A stretch of DNA of 18,998 bases, from contig AUXH01000377.1 of the NCBI GenBank assembly GCA_000482145.1, forward strand, positions 1 to 18,998. Direction: 5' to 3'. Below the pieces are notes generated by a model. It did not search any database and was not told the origin of the DNA. It saw only the letters and a list, made by a program, of their open reading frames with translations. A program made the position numbers and the translations under genes. This document shows positions 1 to 8,665 of the stretch, piece by piece. The stretch comes from Strigomonas culicis. Lineage: Eukaryota; Euglenozoa; Kinetoplastea; Trypanosomatida; Trypanosomatidae. Numbering within the stretch: position 1 is the stretch's first letter; every line of letters begins with the position of its first letter.

Positions 1-410
1 GAGATGCCATGCGGTGCGGTGCGGTGGGTGTCACTGTTGTCGTGTCCCGACCGGTGATGCGCAGCACCAGGAGTGGTCCGTGACAGCGCGGGCGACTCGG
101 TGGTGGTGGTGGCGGCGTGTGTGGTCCTGTACGGCGTGTGGGTGTCGACGGACGGACCCTTGCTGGTGCTCCGACGGCGGTGCATGCCGGCGTCGTCGCG
201 TGTGAGCGTGCGCTCCGGCGCGTCGGCGGGTACGGCGACGTGACCAGCAGCGGCACGCGCTCGACGCAGCTGTTCCGTCGCACGGGCGTGGGAGAGGGAG
301 CGGTTAGAGTCCCGCAGCGGGCGGTCCGAAATGCGACTGTGTGCGATGTGCTGCCCGTCTGTGTGGCGCTTGCTGTACTGTGTGTTCCCGGCCGTGGTGC
401 AGGTGCACAT
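1..410 (-). CDS. Unrecognised low-complexity protein, 5' part only (runs off left edge)
   Basis: I do not recognise this gene. A minus-strand frame opens at an ATG (complement of 408-410) and stays open for 136 codons to the window edge. An in-frame stop at 438-440 makes this the first possible Met. The start coincides with a sharp change from AT-rich spacer to GC-rich sequence, which in this window marks every coding region. The peptide starts MCTCTTAGNTQYSKRH and is rich in Arg, His, Ser and Thr, with a TTTT run near residues 112-115. No domain, membrane span or catalytic motif is visible. Cysteines at positions 2 and 4 could be S-acylated, but that is only a suggestion. In style it resembles the disordered proteins at 11635-13215 and 13887-15029, without clear alignment to either. 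A second minus frame is also open here, so frame choice rests on the ATG and the composition boundary. Confidence 0.6.
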   Translation of the reverse strand, partial: MCTCTTAGNTQYSKRHTDGQHIAHSRISDRPLRDSNRSLSHARATEQLRRARAAAGHVAVPADAPERTLTRDDAGMHRRRSTSKGPSVDTHTPYRTTHAATTTTESPALSRTTPGAAHHRSGHDNSDTHRTAPHGI

Positions 411-852
411 TCGTGGGGTAGTTGATCTGCGGCGTCTTCAAGAAGGCTTTCGACGGTTCCAATAATGTCCTTGTACGGTAGTGACAACGTTGTGTTTTGG
501 TCAACCAGCATTGTTCATAGCAGCTGTAGAGGAGCGGGAAGAGTCCAGAGGAACGTCCGAATTGCTGTTGTATTAAATACAATTTAAACACAGAAAGATC
601 TGATGATGGAGAAAAGGGAAAGAGAAGAAGAGAAGAATACGATATATTAACGCAGTGATGCATTGGAAATAAAGTAAATATACACAGATGACATCGCAGC
701 GCTTGAAAAAAAAAAGAACATACCTTAGTTTCGACGGTGTAAACTGTTTTTTCCTTACATCTGACGATAGAGAATGTGCAGTGTAAAAGAACGGCATCCT
801 TTTTTGCAAAGCACAAAAAATATATATGTAAACGGAACAGAGAACGCCTGCA
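411..852. other. Intergenic spacer (3' UTR of RING-CH gene 1 and 5' UTR of the left-edge gene)
   Basis: This is AT-rich sequence with short A runs and no supported gene. Open frames here are short and have no recognisable content. It holds the processing signals between two co-transcribed minus-strand genes; the pyrimidine tract is listed separately. No tRNA-like or other RNA-gene structure was seen by eye. Confidence 0.7.
600..640 (-). promoter_or_regulatory. Predicted spliced-leader acceptor and polypyrimidine tract for the left-edge gene
   Basis: On the minus strand a pyrimidine-rich tract (complement of about 606-637, almost pure purine on plus) is followed by the first AG at 601-600. 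That would give a 5' UTR of about 190 nt before the ATG at 410. It is assigned from the general trypanosomatid rule (pyrimidine tract, then first AG), with no transcript evidence. Confidence 0.4.
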
Positions 853-3800
853 TCACGTCCAGGAATGCCGCAGGGCAGAGCCGACCGTCGCACCAACGGC
901 CAGAAGGCTCACCATGAGCATCGCACCGACGAGCGGCGACAGCTCCCAGCTCCACGCCACGCGGCTCGTGCGGTAGAGCACGTACTTGAAAAGCATCCCG
1001 GCTGCCATCGCCTGTACAATGAGAACGAGAATGACAAAGAGGAGGAGCATGATGTTGCGGGGGCGCCAGCGGAGGATGGCGAGCGCAGGGGCGCGTTGGG
1101 GCTCTCGGTCGCCCTGCCCCTCCTCATCCCCACGGGCGATGAGCACGTTATGGAGGTTGACATCGCCCTGGTGGATGCGGGGGGCCTCGCCCCCACCACG
1201 AGCCCCCGGGGCCTGCTGCCGGAGCTGCAGCCCGCGGTTGTACAAGTACCGCCGCCGCACGGCGTTGTAGTTGAAGTTGTACACCACGAGCAGCGCAAAG
1301 CGAAACCACAGGAGCAGAAAGAGGTAGATGAAAAGGGTGAGCGCGAAACCCTCGAAGCTGTACTGGGTGCTGTAGTCCACGCGGTGGTGCGGCGCGCTGC
1401 AGCTCCACTCGCCAACCAGATGATACGAGGCGTTGTTTAAAAAGACGTAGAGACACGCAACGACCAGCAGAAAAAGGGTGTAGTACAGGATCTGCCCCGC
1501 CACCAGGAAGAAAAAGCGCCGACGCTGGATGGGGACTCGGAGTTGGGACTTGCAGATCTCACAGTGCGTGAGCGGGTTGGCGCCGTCCGCCTCCGCGTCG
1601 GCTGCCGCGGCGGCCGGCCGCTGGCGGCAGTACTGGTAGTAGTAGACGCCGAAGGCGACGACGACGGACACGAACTGCTTGTGCCGCAGCTTGGTGCGCT
1701 CCAGCCGCCAGCTGTCAAGGCAGCTGCGGTGCGTGTAGCGGACGCTGCCGGTGCAGCGGCACGGCGCCACGAGCGGCTCCGTCTCGTCGCCCTCCTGGCA
1801 GATACGACAGAGTCGCTCCTCCCCCTCCGGCTCCGGCACAGGCGGAGGGGTGTGCCGCGCGCCGTCGGTGGGACGTGCGGGCCGGTCGCCGCCGCCACCG
1901 TCGACGTCCTCCTTCGGCGGCGTCGCGGTGCGGCCTGCCGCCGAGGCGAAGAGACGGCAGCAGCAGCAGCAGCAGCACCGCCACCACCCCGTGTTGCGTG
2001 CGGTGGCGTGCGGCGGCGCTGCCGACCCACGCCACGGCCACAGGAGGCGGCGCGCCCACCGCAGCCGCCGCGGGCGCCACAGACACCACCACCGGCTGCC
2101 TGGTGGAGCGGCGGCCGTCGTCGCCGCCGCGCGCACGCAGCGCCAGAGCCGCTGCTGCCCTGCCGCCTGGTCCCAGAGGCGCTGCAGCAGCCACAGGCAG
2201 CCGTCCCGCACCGCATGGGGCGGGATCAGGAAGGTTTCGGTGATGTCCACCTCGATGCGGTAGTGCTGGACGATATCAGCGCGCCAGAGCAGCAGCGGCA
2301 GCGGCAGGAGCACCAGCAGCAGCGGCAGGCCGCAGGCGAAGAGAAAGAAGAAGAACGTTGACACACGCCGCTGGCGCTCACGCGCGGTGCGACTGCCGTG
2401 AGGGTGCAGCGCCTCGTCGGTCGGCCGTGCGATGAGCGCAAAAGACGTCTCCGGCCCGTTTTGGATAAAGAGTCGCAGCTGACACTGGAAGCGATCTTCC
2501 AAAAAAGCATGGAGCGGCTCGGACGCACTATCCCCACTCTGCAGATCGTCATGCACATCCGTGACCGGCGTCGTAGAGGAGCGGCGGCGAGCCGTATAGG
2601 CGTGAGCGGAAATAAACGACTGTATCACAATATAGAAATCTTCTTCCCCTTCCGCGGTAGGAGTGTCGGCGCCACCACTGGCAACGTCGTGCGCACCATG
2701 GCCGTCTGTCTCGCGCTCATGGGGTTTCTCCAGCAGCGTGGGGGTGGGTGCCTCCCCCCCCTCGCCCCTTTCTTCCTCTTCATCCGCCTCCTTCCTGTCA
2801 ATGGGTGAAGGGACGCGCAGCGAAATGGTCGGCCGCACCTCGCAGAAGGTCGAGCTGTCGAACAAGAACACAAACGCATCCCAGAGGGCCGCGAAGGCTC
2901 CTTTGTACGGACGTGTGCCGATCGACGTGGGTGGGTGCCGACGTGGGTGTGTGTGTGTTATGGGCTGTGCGGTGCTTCTCTCTGTGCGGTCCACGGAAGT
3001 CCGCGGACGGCGGCGGGTGGCTTCGCTCCGCCGACTTTCAATCTCCTCCGTGTCCGCCTCTCGCGCGGTAGCGATCACGCGCCTGCCACGCCGGCCCGCC
3101 TCCCGCCGGAGGATGTCAATGTGGAGGTAGATACCGTTGCAGTTATCCTCGCGCACCGCGGGGTCGTAACGCGCCTCTTCCAGCTGTGCGACGAGCTGGA
3201 GATTGGCGTTGAGGTAGTACCGCACATCCTCCGCGCTGTCCGGCGCGCCGCCACGCTGTTGGGGTGGCTGCATGCCCTCCCGTGTTTTCAAGTGAATGAT
3301 GGTGTAGCTATTCCCCAACACATGCAGTGGTAGCTCATAGCTCGGGGCGGAGAAAAAGTGAGAGAAAAAGTGTTGCACGGGACGGTGGTGCCCGTCGTCT
3401 CTTGCGTAGGGGTCGAGCAGCTGGCGGGTCCGGTTGTAAAGGCGCGCGACCGCTCCCTCCCCCTTCGACCGAGTCGCTGGCGGGAGGTACACAAAGCTCT
3501 CCTTCACGTGGTTGTGCTCGCGGTCGCCCGCGTGCTGTGGTGTGTACCAATTAGGCTGCGAGAGGGAGAGGTTCTCTGTCGACACTCGGAACGGTGCGAA
3601 GGGCGAAACCGCAGCGAAGTCGGACGCATACAAGCTGTTCTTCAGGCGAGGGTGTTTCTGCAGGAGTTGCACATACATGTACTCCAGTAGTGGCAACCGT
3701 TTGTCCGGCTGATGGACCTGAGGGTCCGGTGGGCTTGTCATCGGCGCGTCCGCGTGTGCGGTGGGCGTGTGGTACTGCACCGCAAACGCATAGGAAGGGA

Positions 3801-4218
3801 CGACGCCGCCGAAACTGCCGGCGGCCAAGCTCGTCATCGCCGCTGGGGACAGCAGATGCGCGTAGCGCGCCTCACGAGACACCGTCCGATTGGTGGAAAG
3901 TGGCTGCGACCCTTCCGTGCCGCCCCCCTGCCCGCTGCGCGGCGATCGACCAACGTCATAGATTTTGTGAAACAGAACGAACGCCTCCTCCTCCATGGTG
4001 TGCCACGCGAGAAGCGGAGAGAGGGCGCTGATTTGCGCGAAGAAGAGGTGGTGGGCAGCGACCGCTGCTGCGCCATCCGTGGCGACTGCAGCTCCTGCAT
4101 GCGCGAAGGGAAAGGAGGAGGGGCCGCCGAGGAGGAGGGTGAGCAGGCATACGTACCACAAGGTGTGATGCCACCGGAAGGGAGTGAACAAAGAGCGTGC
4201 GGCTACAGTAAGCGGCAT
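853..4218 (-). CDS. RING-CH (RINGv/MARCH-like) membrane E3 ubiquitin ligase, paralogue 1
   Basis: Likely membrane-embedded E3 ubiquitin ligase of 1121 aa. The start at 4218 is preferred over an upstream in-frame ATG at 4359: the extra 47 codons lie in AT-rich spacer, and the chosen Met begins a signal peptide (hydrophobic core about 17-37). A large luminal region follows (NxS/T sites near 110, 216 and 262; cysteines near 360, 459 and 579), then a span at about 621-645, a cytosolic linker, RING-CH at 804-889 and four spans (about 902-928, 958-981, 1055-1075, 1091-1111). Zinc ligands are C804, C807, C820, C822, H830, C833, C886 and C889; Cys then His at positions four and five define RING-CH. 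The gap between C833 and C886 is 52 residues, against 18 in the neighbouring paralogue, and includes a hydrophobic stretch. The linker is Trp/Arg-rich with seven consecutive Cys at 748-754. The loop motif [12 protein letters not shown] is shared with the paralogue at 5163-8351. Substrates are unknown. Confidence 0.85.
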   Translation of the reverse strand: MPLTVAARSLFTPFRWHHTLWYVCLLTLLLGGPSSFPFAHAGAAVATDGAAAVAAHHLFFAQISALSPLLAWHTMEEEAFVLFHKIYDVGRSPRSGQGGGTEGSQPLSTNRTVSREARYAHLLSPAAMTSLAAGSFGGVVPSYAFAVQYHTPTAHADAPMTSPPDPQVHQPDKRLPLLEYMYVQLLQKHPRLKNSLYASDFAAVSPFAPFRVSTENLSLSQPNWYTPQHAGDREHNHVKESFVYLPPATRSKGEGAVARLYNRTRQLLDPYARDDGHHRPVQHFFSHFFSAPSYELPLHVLGNSYTIIHLKTREGMQPPQQRGGAPDSAEDVRYYLNANLQLVAQLEEARYDPAVREDNCNGIYLHIDILRREAGRRGRRVIATAREADTEEIESRRSEATRRRPRTSVDRTERSTAQPITHTHPRRHPPTSIGTRPYKGAFAALWDAFVFLFDSSTFCEVRPTISLRVPSPIDRKEADEEEERGEGGEAPTPTLLEKPHERETDGHGAHDVASGGADTPTAEGEEDFYIVIQSFISAHAYTARRRSSTTPVTDVHDDLQSGDSASEPLHAFLEDRFQCQLRLFIQNGPETSFALIARPTDEALHPHGSRTARERQRRVSTFFFFLFACGLPLLLVLLPLPLLLWRADIVQHYRIEVDITETFLIPPHAVRDGCLWLLQRLWDQAAGQQRLWRCVRAAATTAAAPPGSRWWCLWRPRRLRWARRLLWPWRGSAAPPHATARNTGWWRCCCCCCCRLFASAAGRTATPPKEDVDGGGGDRPARPTDGARHTPPPVPEPEGEERLCRICQEGDETEPLVAPCRCTGSVRYTHRSCLDSWRLERTKLRHKQFVSVVVAFGVYYYQYCRQRPAAAAADAEADGANPLTHCEICKSQLRVPIQRRRFFFLVAGQILYYTLFLLVVACLYVFLNNASYHLVGEWSCSAPHHRVDYSTQYSFEGFALTLFIYLFLLLWFRFALLVVYNFNYNAVRRRYLYNRGLQLRQQAPGARGGGEAPRIHQGDVNLHNVLIARGDEEGQGDREPQRAPALAILRWRPRNIMLLLFVILVLIVQAMAAGMLFKYVLYRTSRVAWSWELSPLVGAMLMVSLLAVGATVGSALRHSWT
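1957..1977 (-). repeat. TGC trinucleotide run encoding seven consecutive cysteines
   Basis: Seven perfect GCA units on plus (TGC on minus) lie in the cytosolic linker of the RING-CH protein and read as Cys in its frame. The other two minus frames would give Leu or Ala runs. A microsatellite origin is likely. Confidence 0.9.
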
Positions 4219-5162
4219 GTTGGAGTGGGTCGAATAAAAGAAGAGAATATACTTATAAACGCAGAATAAAAAAGAATAATGAATAGTGCTGATAGAAAAA
4301 GAATAATTAATGTGCCTAACAGCTAAACGTAAGACGCGTAATACAAACTGTATCAACAAATGCGCAGCTTTTATAAAACGTCAGCAGAAACACGATAAAA
4401 AAAAAACACAGCAAAATGTAATTACAGTATTCCTAACGTACTTGCGGTAGTTATAAGAAGAAGTGAGAAATGAAGAGGGAGGGCAAAAAGGAGCATAGTG
4501 AAATGAAAAAAAAAACCATTATCATTCTTTAGTATGAGTTATCATTTATATGTTTCACCCCACTTTCCTCTATGCATTCTCCTACATATAGTTTTTATTT
4601 CCCTACAAAAAACTTGTATAACTAAAATAAAAAAACATATAAATTATGTATAGTTGTTTGATTGTATTGATTTGTGAGATACCGTTTCCATAAAGCAAAT
4701 ACCGCAAGTACAATAGAAAAAATAAGCTTCACATAAAGCAAAAAAGAAGAAGAAATGCACTCGCAACAGCAACGCATGCTAACTGATAGCTACTTTCTAG
4801 CGTTCTTAAAAAGAACAATTGTGTTTTTTTTTGCTTTTACTACATTAAATACATAAAAAAGGAGATGTAATTACAAGGTGCGGGAGAGATAGCACCGACG
4901 ACACAAGAATAGCAACGAAAAGAAAAATGCAAGTCGATCACACAAAACACTGTAATAAAAAACCATAAAATGGAGAGGTACTAACAGTGATAATGACTAT
5001 TTGAATCAAACAAAAAAAGAAGAAGACAAAAAACGAAACCAACAACAATACAAAAATAAAACACAAACAAAAACAAAGCAAACGCCTACTGTTTTCCTTC
5101 CCGCCATCATCACCTTTTTTTTGCTCCTTTTTTTTTTACTCATTGTGAATCATTTTTATTCT
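4219..5162. other. Intergenic spacer between the two RING-CH genes
   Basis: About 940 nt of strongly AT-rich sequence with many A and T homopolymers. It should hold the 3' UTR of paralogue 2 and the 5' UTR of paralogue 1. A purine block at about 4456-4517 is a second possible pyrimidine tract on the minus strand, with its AG at 4442-4441. I see no gene, RNA or organised repeat here. Confidence 0.75.
4252..4285 (-). promoter_or_regulatory. Predicted spliced-leader acceptor for RING-CH paralogue 1
   Basis: A minus-strand T-rich tract (complement of about 4264-4284) is followed by the first AG at 4253-4252, 34 nt before the ATG at 4218. Using this acceptor would exclude the upstream in-frame ATG at 4359 and so supports the 4218 start. 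The alternative AG at 4442-4441 would leave that upstream ATG in the mRNA. Confidence 0.4.
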
Positions 5163-8100
5163 TTAGTTCTTCTTCTTCTTCTTTTTCTTTCGAGCGGCCT
5201 CCTCCTCCGCGGCGGTGAGAACGCGCCGAGGCGCGCAGTACTCGTACGCGCGGATCGTCCGCAGTGTCCCCTCCACACCGAAGTGCGCCGTGTAGTTCAC
5301 ATCCGTTTCATCATGGCGATCGACCGTCGCGGCGCCATCGGCCGGCGCCGGGGTCGCCGGTGCCGCAGCCGCAGGCGCAGCAGCAGCATCGGCCGTCGCG
5401 TGGGCGTGGGGCTCCGCGGCGGGGGTTGCGTCCTCGTCCGCCCCGCTGACGATGGCGACGTCCGTGGCGGCCCGCTGCGCGCGGCGCTCGCTCAGCAGCT
5501 GCCGCACGCGCACCGCGACGCCGACCATCGCGCAGAGGTACACGGTGTAGGAGAGGCCGCCGAGCACCGGCGCCACCTCCCAGTTCCACCCAATGTTGCT
5601 CGTCGCGTAGAAGAAGCACTTGACGAGGTAGCCGCTCGCGATGCTCTGTGCGATGAGCAGGAGAGAGGTCGCGGCAATCACGATCTTGTTGCGGCGCGTC
5701 CAGAAGGGCGGCAGGCGCCGCTCCTGGCGCAGCTGCTCCTCCGCCGCGGCGCTGCCGCGGAAGTTGCTGTAGACAAGCAGGTGCGCGAACATGATGAGGA
5801 AGACGATGCCGGCGTAGTGGAAGAAGGAGATGCAGAGGCCCACGACGTCGTACATGCTGCTGTACGTGACACGGTGATAGGGCGCGAGGCAGCTCAGCTC
5901 GCCGAAGGTGGTAAACACGGACGGCACGAGGAGCAGGATGACGATGCAGCAGACCAGGAAGAGCGTGACGCCGCGCAGCAGCTGCTGGCTGCCCTTCCAG
6001 CACAGCGTCGAGCGGCGAATCGAGATGGCAAACGGTGCCCTGCAGATCTCGCAGTTCGAGTAGTTCTGGGGGTTGCGCTTCGCGCTCTCGATGCGCCAGC
6101 GGTCGAGACAGGTGCGGTGGATGTAGCGGACGCTGCCGGTGCAGTGGCAGGGCGCCACGAGCCGCTCCATCTCCTCGCCGTCCTGACAGATGCGGCAGAT
6201 TTTTTCGTCCTCCTCGTCTTCCGCGTCGTGGGGCAGCTTGGGGGCCGGGCTGGTGGCCGCCGCAGGACGGCACGTGTCTTGGGGTGAGAGCGTCTCGGAC
6301 AGCACATGGGGCTGTGCCGGAGCGGCGGCCGAGCTGGCGTCAACCGGCACCACCGTTGTCGTCGCGTCCGCCGCCGTGGCCGCCGCGTTATCCTCCTGCC
6401 TCGCATCGGTCCCTTCGCGGCTCGCCGGCGACGGCGCGGGTGCCGGAAAGCGCAGCTCCGCTGTTGTGAAGAGCAGGTCCTTCACTCTGCTGTTGCCGTC
6501 GCCGGCGCGGGGGTCGTCGTCCGCATAGCGGTCCTCCACCTCCTCCCGCTGCGGGGCGCTGCCGTCCGCACTCGGCCCCCCGCGGCTGGTGGGTGCCAGA
6601 CCCGACGCTTCCGTGGCGCCGCCAGCCTGCTGCTGCTGCTGTTGTTGCCGGGCGGCGAGCGCCGCCGCGCCGGCGCCCCAGCCCCACCCACGGCCGGGCA
6701 GCTCCTGCGGCGTGTCGGTGGATGCGGAGGCGGAGGGGCTGTCCTCCAGTTCTGTGCACACGACGACCACGTCCTCCGCGGCCGCGCGCCCGGCCACGAG
6801 TGGCGCCGGCTCGTTGAGCACATCCGCGCGCAGCAGCTCTCCTCCCTCCTCTTCCTCCGCCTGCCGCCGCTGCTGCTGCTGTTCGTGTTCGTGTGCCATG
6901 ATGGCGTTCATCTCGCTCGCCATCTGCGCCTGCCGCGCGGCCCAGCGCTGCTGCTGCGCCCCCTCGCGCCGGCGCCGCCAGCACGTCGTCAGGTACGTGT
7001 ACAGCTGCTCGATGCCGCGGTGGATCGCCTGCTGCGTATAGTGCGGCATCAGCCAGATCCACTGCATGACGTCCACCTCATACAGGAAATCCTGGAGGTA
7101 GTGCGCGTTCCACACGAGGTACGGCGTCGGCAGGACGACGAGCAGCAGCGGCAGCAGAAAGCCGAGGAAGGCGATGCGGTAGCGGACGGGGGCGCCGGGC
7201 TGCTCCTCCAGGAAGGCCTCCGCCGTGCACTTCAGTGTGCTTTCACGGAACTCCAGCTGGTAACGGGTGTACACATTTTGGCCGTAGGTCTCAAAGTAGA
7301 GCGCGTTCTGCGTATACCAGTACCCGCGGTAGGTGAGCACGAGGTAGAAGACTTCATCGACGTGGTGGACGTCGGAGGCCCGCATGCTGAGCGACGGTGT
7401 CATGGCGCACATGGCACTTGTGTCCATGATGGTCAGAAACGTGTCCCACAGCGAGGTGGTGCTGAACACACGCTCCTCCTCCGCACTCCTGGGGGCGACG
7501 GTGGTGTTGGTGGTGTTGGCCGGTGCCGCCGTCGTCGTGGCATTCTCGAGCGACTCCGATGCCCCACTCGCCTGCATCTCATCCAACATGAGCTGCACCG
7601 CTTTTCGCTGCTCGGCGGACTGCAGATTCGTCGGCGGCACGAGCGTCTTCACCCGCGCGGCGCGGCGCGGGCGGCGGGTGGTGCTAGTCGTGGTGGTGGT
7701 GCCCGCCGCAGCCTGCTGCTCCTGGTACGCCGCGTAATGCTGCAGCACCGCCTGCTGGATGGCGGCCTCCTCCAGTGTCTGGCCGCCGCGGTCCTTCTCG
7801 ACGGCGTCCGTGGTGGCGTTCGCGTCCGTGGTGGCGTTCGCGTCCTCGTCCTCGTCCTCCGTGTAGGCGGTCTGGAACGTGACGCCGACCGTCACGTAGT
7901 CGCAGTTGCGAGAGACGACCGTGCTATCGTACTTGTTCAAGAGGGTCTGGAAGTGGGCGAAGATGATGTCGCGCGCCTGCCGACCGTTGACCGTCAGTAC
8001 GACGCGCTCGCTGCCGGTGACGGTCATCCGCAGCGTCATGCGCGGGTGGGGCGTGGCGGCGCCGCCGCCGGCGTACAGGTCGACCGCATTCACCTCCACG

Positions 8101-8351
8101 TAGCGGTAGGGGTGATTGTTGTCCGTGATGAGGCTGTTGATCTCGTCCACGGTCAGGGCGTTGTCGTGGATGTGGCTGAGGTTGAGGTACGTGATGGGCA
8201 TGCTCAGCAGCGTCTGTGGGGCGGCGGCGGCGGCGGCCTGGGCCAGTGCTGCGCAGAGGAGCACTGCCAGCATAAGAGGGAGCGAGGCGCGAAGCAAGGA
8301 GGACCACACGGACCTCCCGCTGCTGCTACGGCTGCGGCGCATGCGTCTCAT
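5163..8351 (-). CDS. RING-CH (RINGv/MARCH-like) membrane E3 ubiquitin ligase, paralogue 2
   Basis: Likely membrane E3 ubiquitin ligase of 1062 aa, a tandem paralogue of 853-4218. A basic N-terminus and hydrophobic core at about 23-42 form a signal peptide. The luminal domain (about 43-390) has NxS/T sites near 57, 172, 178, 270, 279 and 282, a Thr-rich mucin-like stretch, and cysteines C150, C315 and C375. A span at about 391-412 leads to a long disordered linker with Gln runs (569-575), then RING-CH: C719, C722, C735, C737, H745, C748, C767, C770 with normal spacing. Four more spans follow (about 791-811, 836-860, 886-908, 924-947). The loop motif GELSCLAPYHRV matches paralogue 1. The tail is Ala/Pro-rich and ends in seven Lys plus Asn; with five spans after a cleaved signal peptide it would be cytosolic, fitting a KKXX retrieval signal. 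The first ATG (8351) is chosen; a second is three codons in. Confidence 0.88.
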   Translation of the reverse strand: MRRMRRSRSSSGRSVWSSLLRASLPLMLAVLLCAALAQAAAAAAPQTLLSMPITYLNLSHIHDNALTVDEINSLITDNNHPYRYVEVNAVDLYAGGGAATPHPRMTLRMTVTGSERVVLTVNGRQARDIIFAHFQTLLNKYDSTVVSRNCDYVTVGVTFQTAYTEDEDEDANATTDANATTDAVEKDRGGQTLEEAAIQQAVLQHYAAYQEQQAAAGTTTTTSTTRRPRRAARVKTLVPPTNLQSAEQRKAVQLMLDEMQASGASESLENATTTAAPANTTNTTVAPRSAEEERVFSTTSLWDTFLTIMDTSAMCAMTPSLSMRASDVHHVDEVFYLVLTYRGYWYTQNALYFETYGQNVYTRYQLEFRESTLKCTAEAFLEEQPGAPVRYRIAFLGFLLPLLLVVLPTPYLVWNAHYLQDFLYEVDVMQWIWLMPHYTQQAIHRGIEQLYTYLTTCWRRRREGAQQQRWAARQAQMASEMNAIMAHEHEQQQQRRQAEEEEGGELLRADVLNEPAPLVAGRAAAEDVVVVCTELEDSPSASASTDTPQELPGRGWGWGAGAAALAARQQQQQQQAGGATEASGLAPTSRGGPSADGSAPQREEVEDRYADDDPRAGDGNSRVKDLLFTTAELRFPAPAPSPASREGTDARQEDNAAATAADATTTVVPVDASSAAAPAQPHVLSETLSPQDTCRPAAATSPAPKLPHDAEDEEDEKICRICQDGEEMERLVAPCHCTGSVRYIHRTCLDRWRIESAKRNPQNYSNCEICRAPFAISIRRSTLCWKGSQQLLRGVTLFLVCCIVILLLVPSVFTTFGELSCLAPYHRVTYSSMYDVVGLCISFFHYAGIVFLIMFAHLLVYSNFRGSAAAEEQLRQERRLPPFWTRRNKIVIAATSLLLIAQSIASGYLVKCFFYATSNIGWNWEVAPVLGGLSYTVYLCAMVGVAVRVRQLLSERRAQRAATDVAIVSGADEDATPAAEPHAHATADAAAAPAAAAPATPAPADGAATVDRHDETDVNYTAHFGVEGTLRTIRAYEYCAPRRVLTAAEEEAARKKKKKKKN

Positions 8352-8665
8352 TCGCCCTCTTTCTACTAATACTTTTTCTTTTTCTTTTGTTTGCTGTATA
8401 ATAACTTTACCCTTTTAAAAAACAAAATCGGTATCGTAAGAAAGAGCGAGGGAGAGAGAGAAAAAACAGTTTCAACTGCCATGGTGAAACGTTTCACGTG
8501 TAACGGAATATACATCTAGATTAAAGTGGGAGATATGAATAAATGAGAGATGGTGCGTAAGGAAGCTAAATCCCTTTACTATCTTTTACTATGTGTTTTT
8601 CATTATTATTTAAACGGTTACTTGTCATAATACAGGTGAGGTGCACATAGTTTTCACATAGGCGC
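8352..8665. other. Intergenic spacer between DUS and RING-CH paralogue 2
   Basis: An AT-rich spacer of about 314 nt. Apart from the trans-splicing signal at its left end I see nothing in it. Confidence 0.7.
8412..8467 (-). promoter_or_regulatory. Predicted spliced-leader acceptor for RING-CH paralogue 2
   Basis: A CT-rich tract on minus (complement of 8437-8467, GA-rich on plus) is followed by the first AG at 8413-8412. That gives a 5' UTR of about 60 nt before the ATG at 8351. Confidence 0.5.

Noticed and set aside
304..816. Minus-strand open frame of 170 codons between the left-edge gene and RING-CH paralogue 1
   Set aside because: Most of it lies in AT-rich spacer with Phe/Cys/Leu-rich spacer-type residues, and it overlaps the better-supported frame starting at 410.
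4219..4359. N-terminal extension of RING-CH paralogue 1 to the upstream ATG
   Set aside because: The 47 extra codons are AT-rich spacer, would precede the signal peptide, and a splice acceptor candidate lies downstream of that ATG.
5001..6287. Long plus-strand open frame (about 428 codons) opposite RING-CH paralogue 2
   Set aside because: It begins in AT-rich spacer and then reads antisense through a gene with clear RING-CH and membrane-span motifs. Its residues are Arg/Ala/Gly-rich as expected for antisense GC-rich coding sequence. No domain is visible.
853..8351. Calling the pair specific members such as MARCH6/Doa10
   Set aside because: Doa10/TEB4 has its RING-CH at the extreme N-terminus and many more spans. 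Here the domain is internal, behind a luminal region, so only the RING-CH family call is supported.
6306..8369. Plus-strand open frame of about 687 codons opposite the luminal and linker part of paralogue 2
   Set aside because: High GC content removes stop codons on the opposite strand. The peptide has no motif, no signal peptide and shadow-type composition, and it would be antisense to a supported gene.
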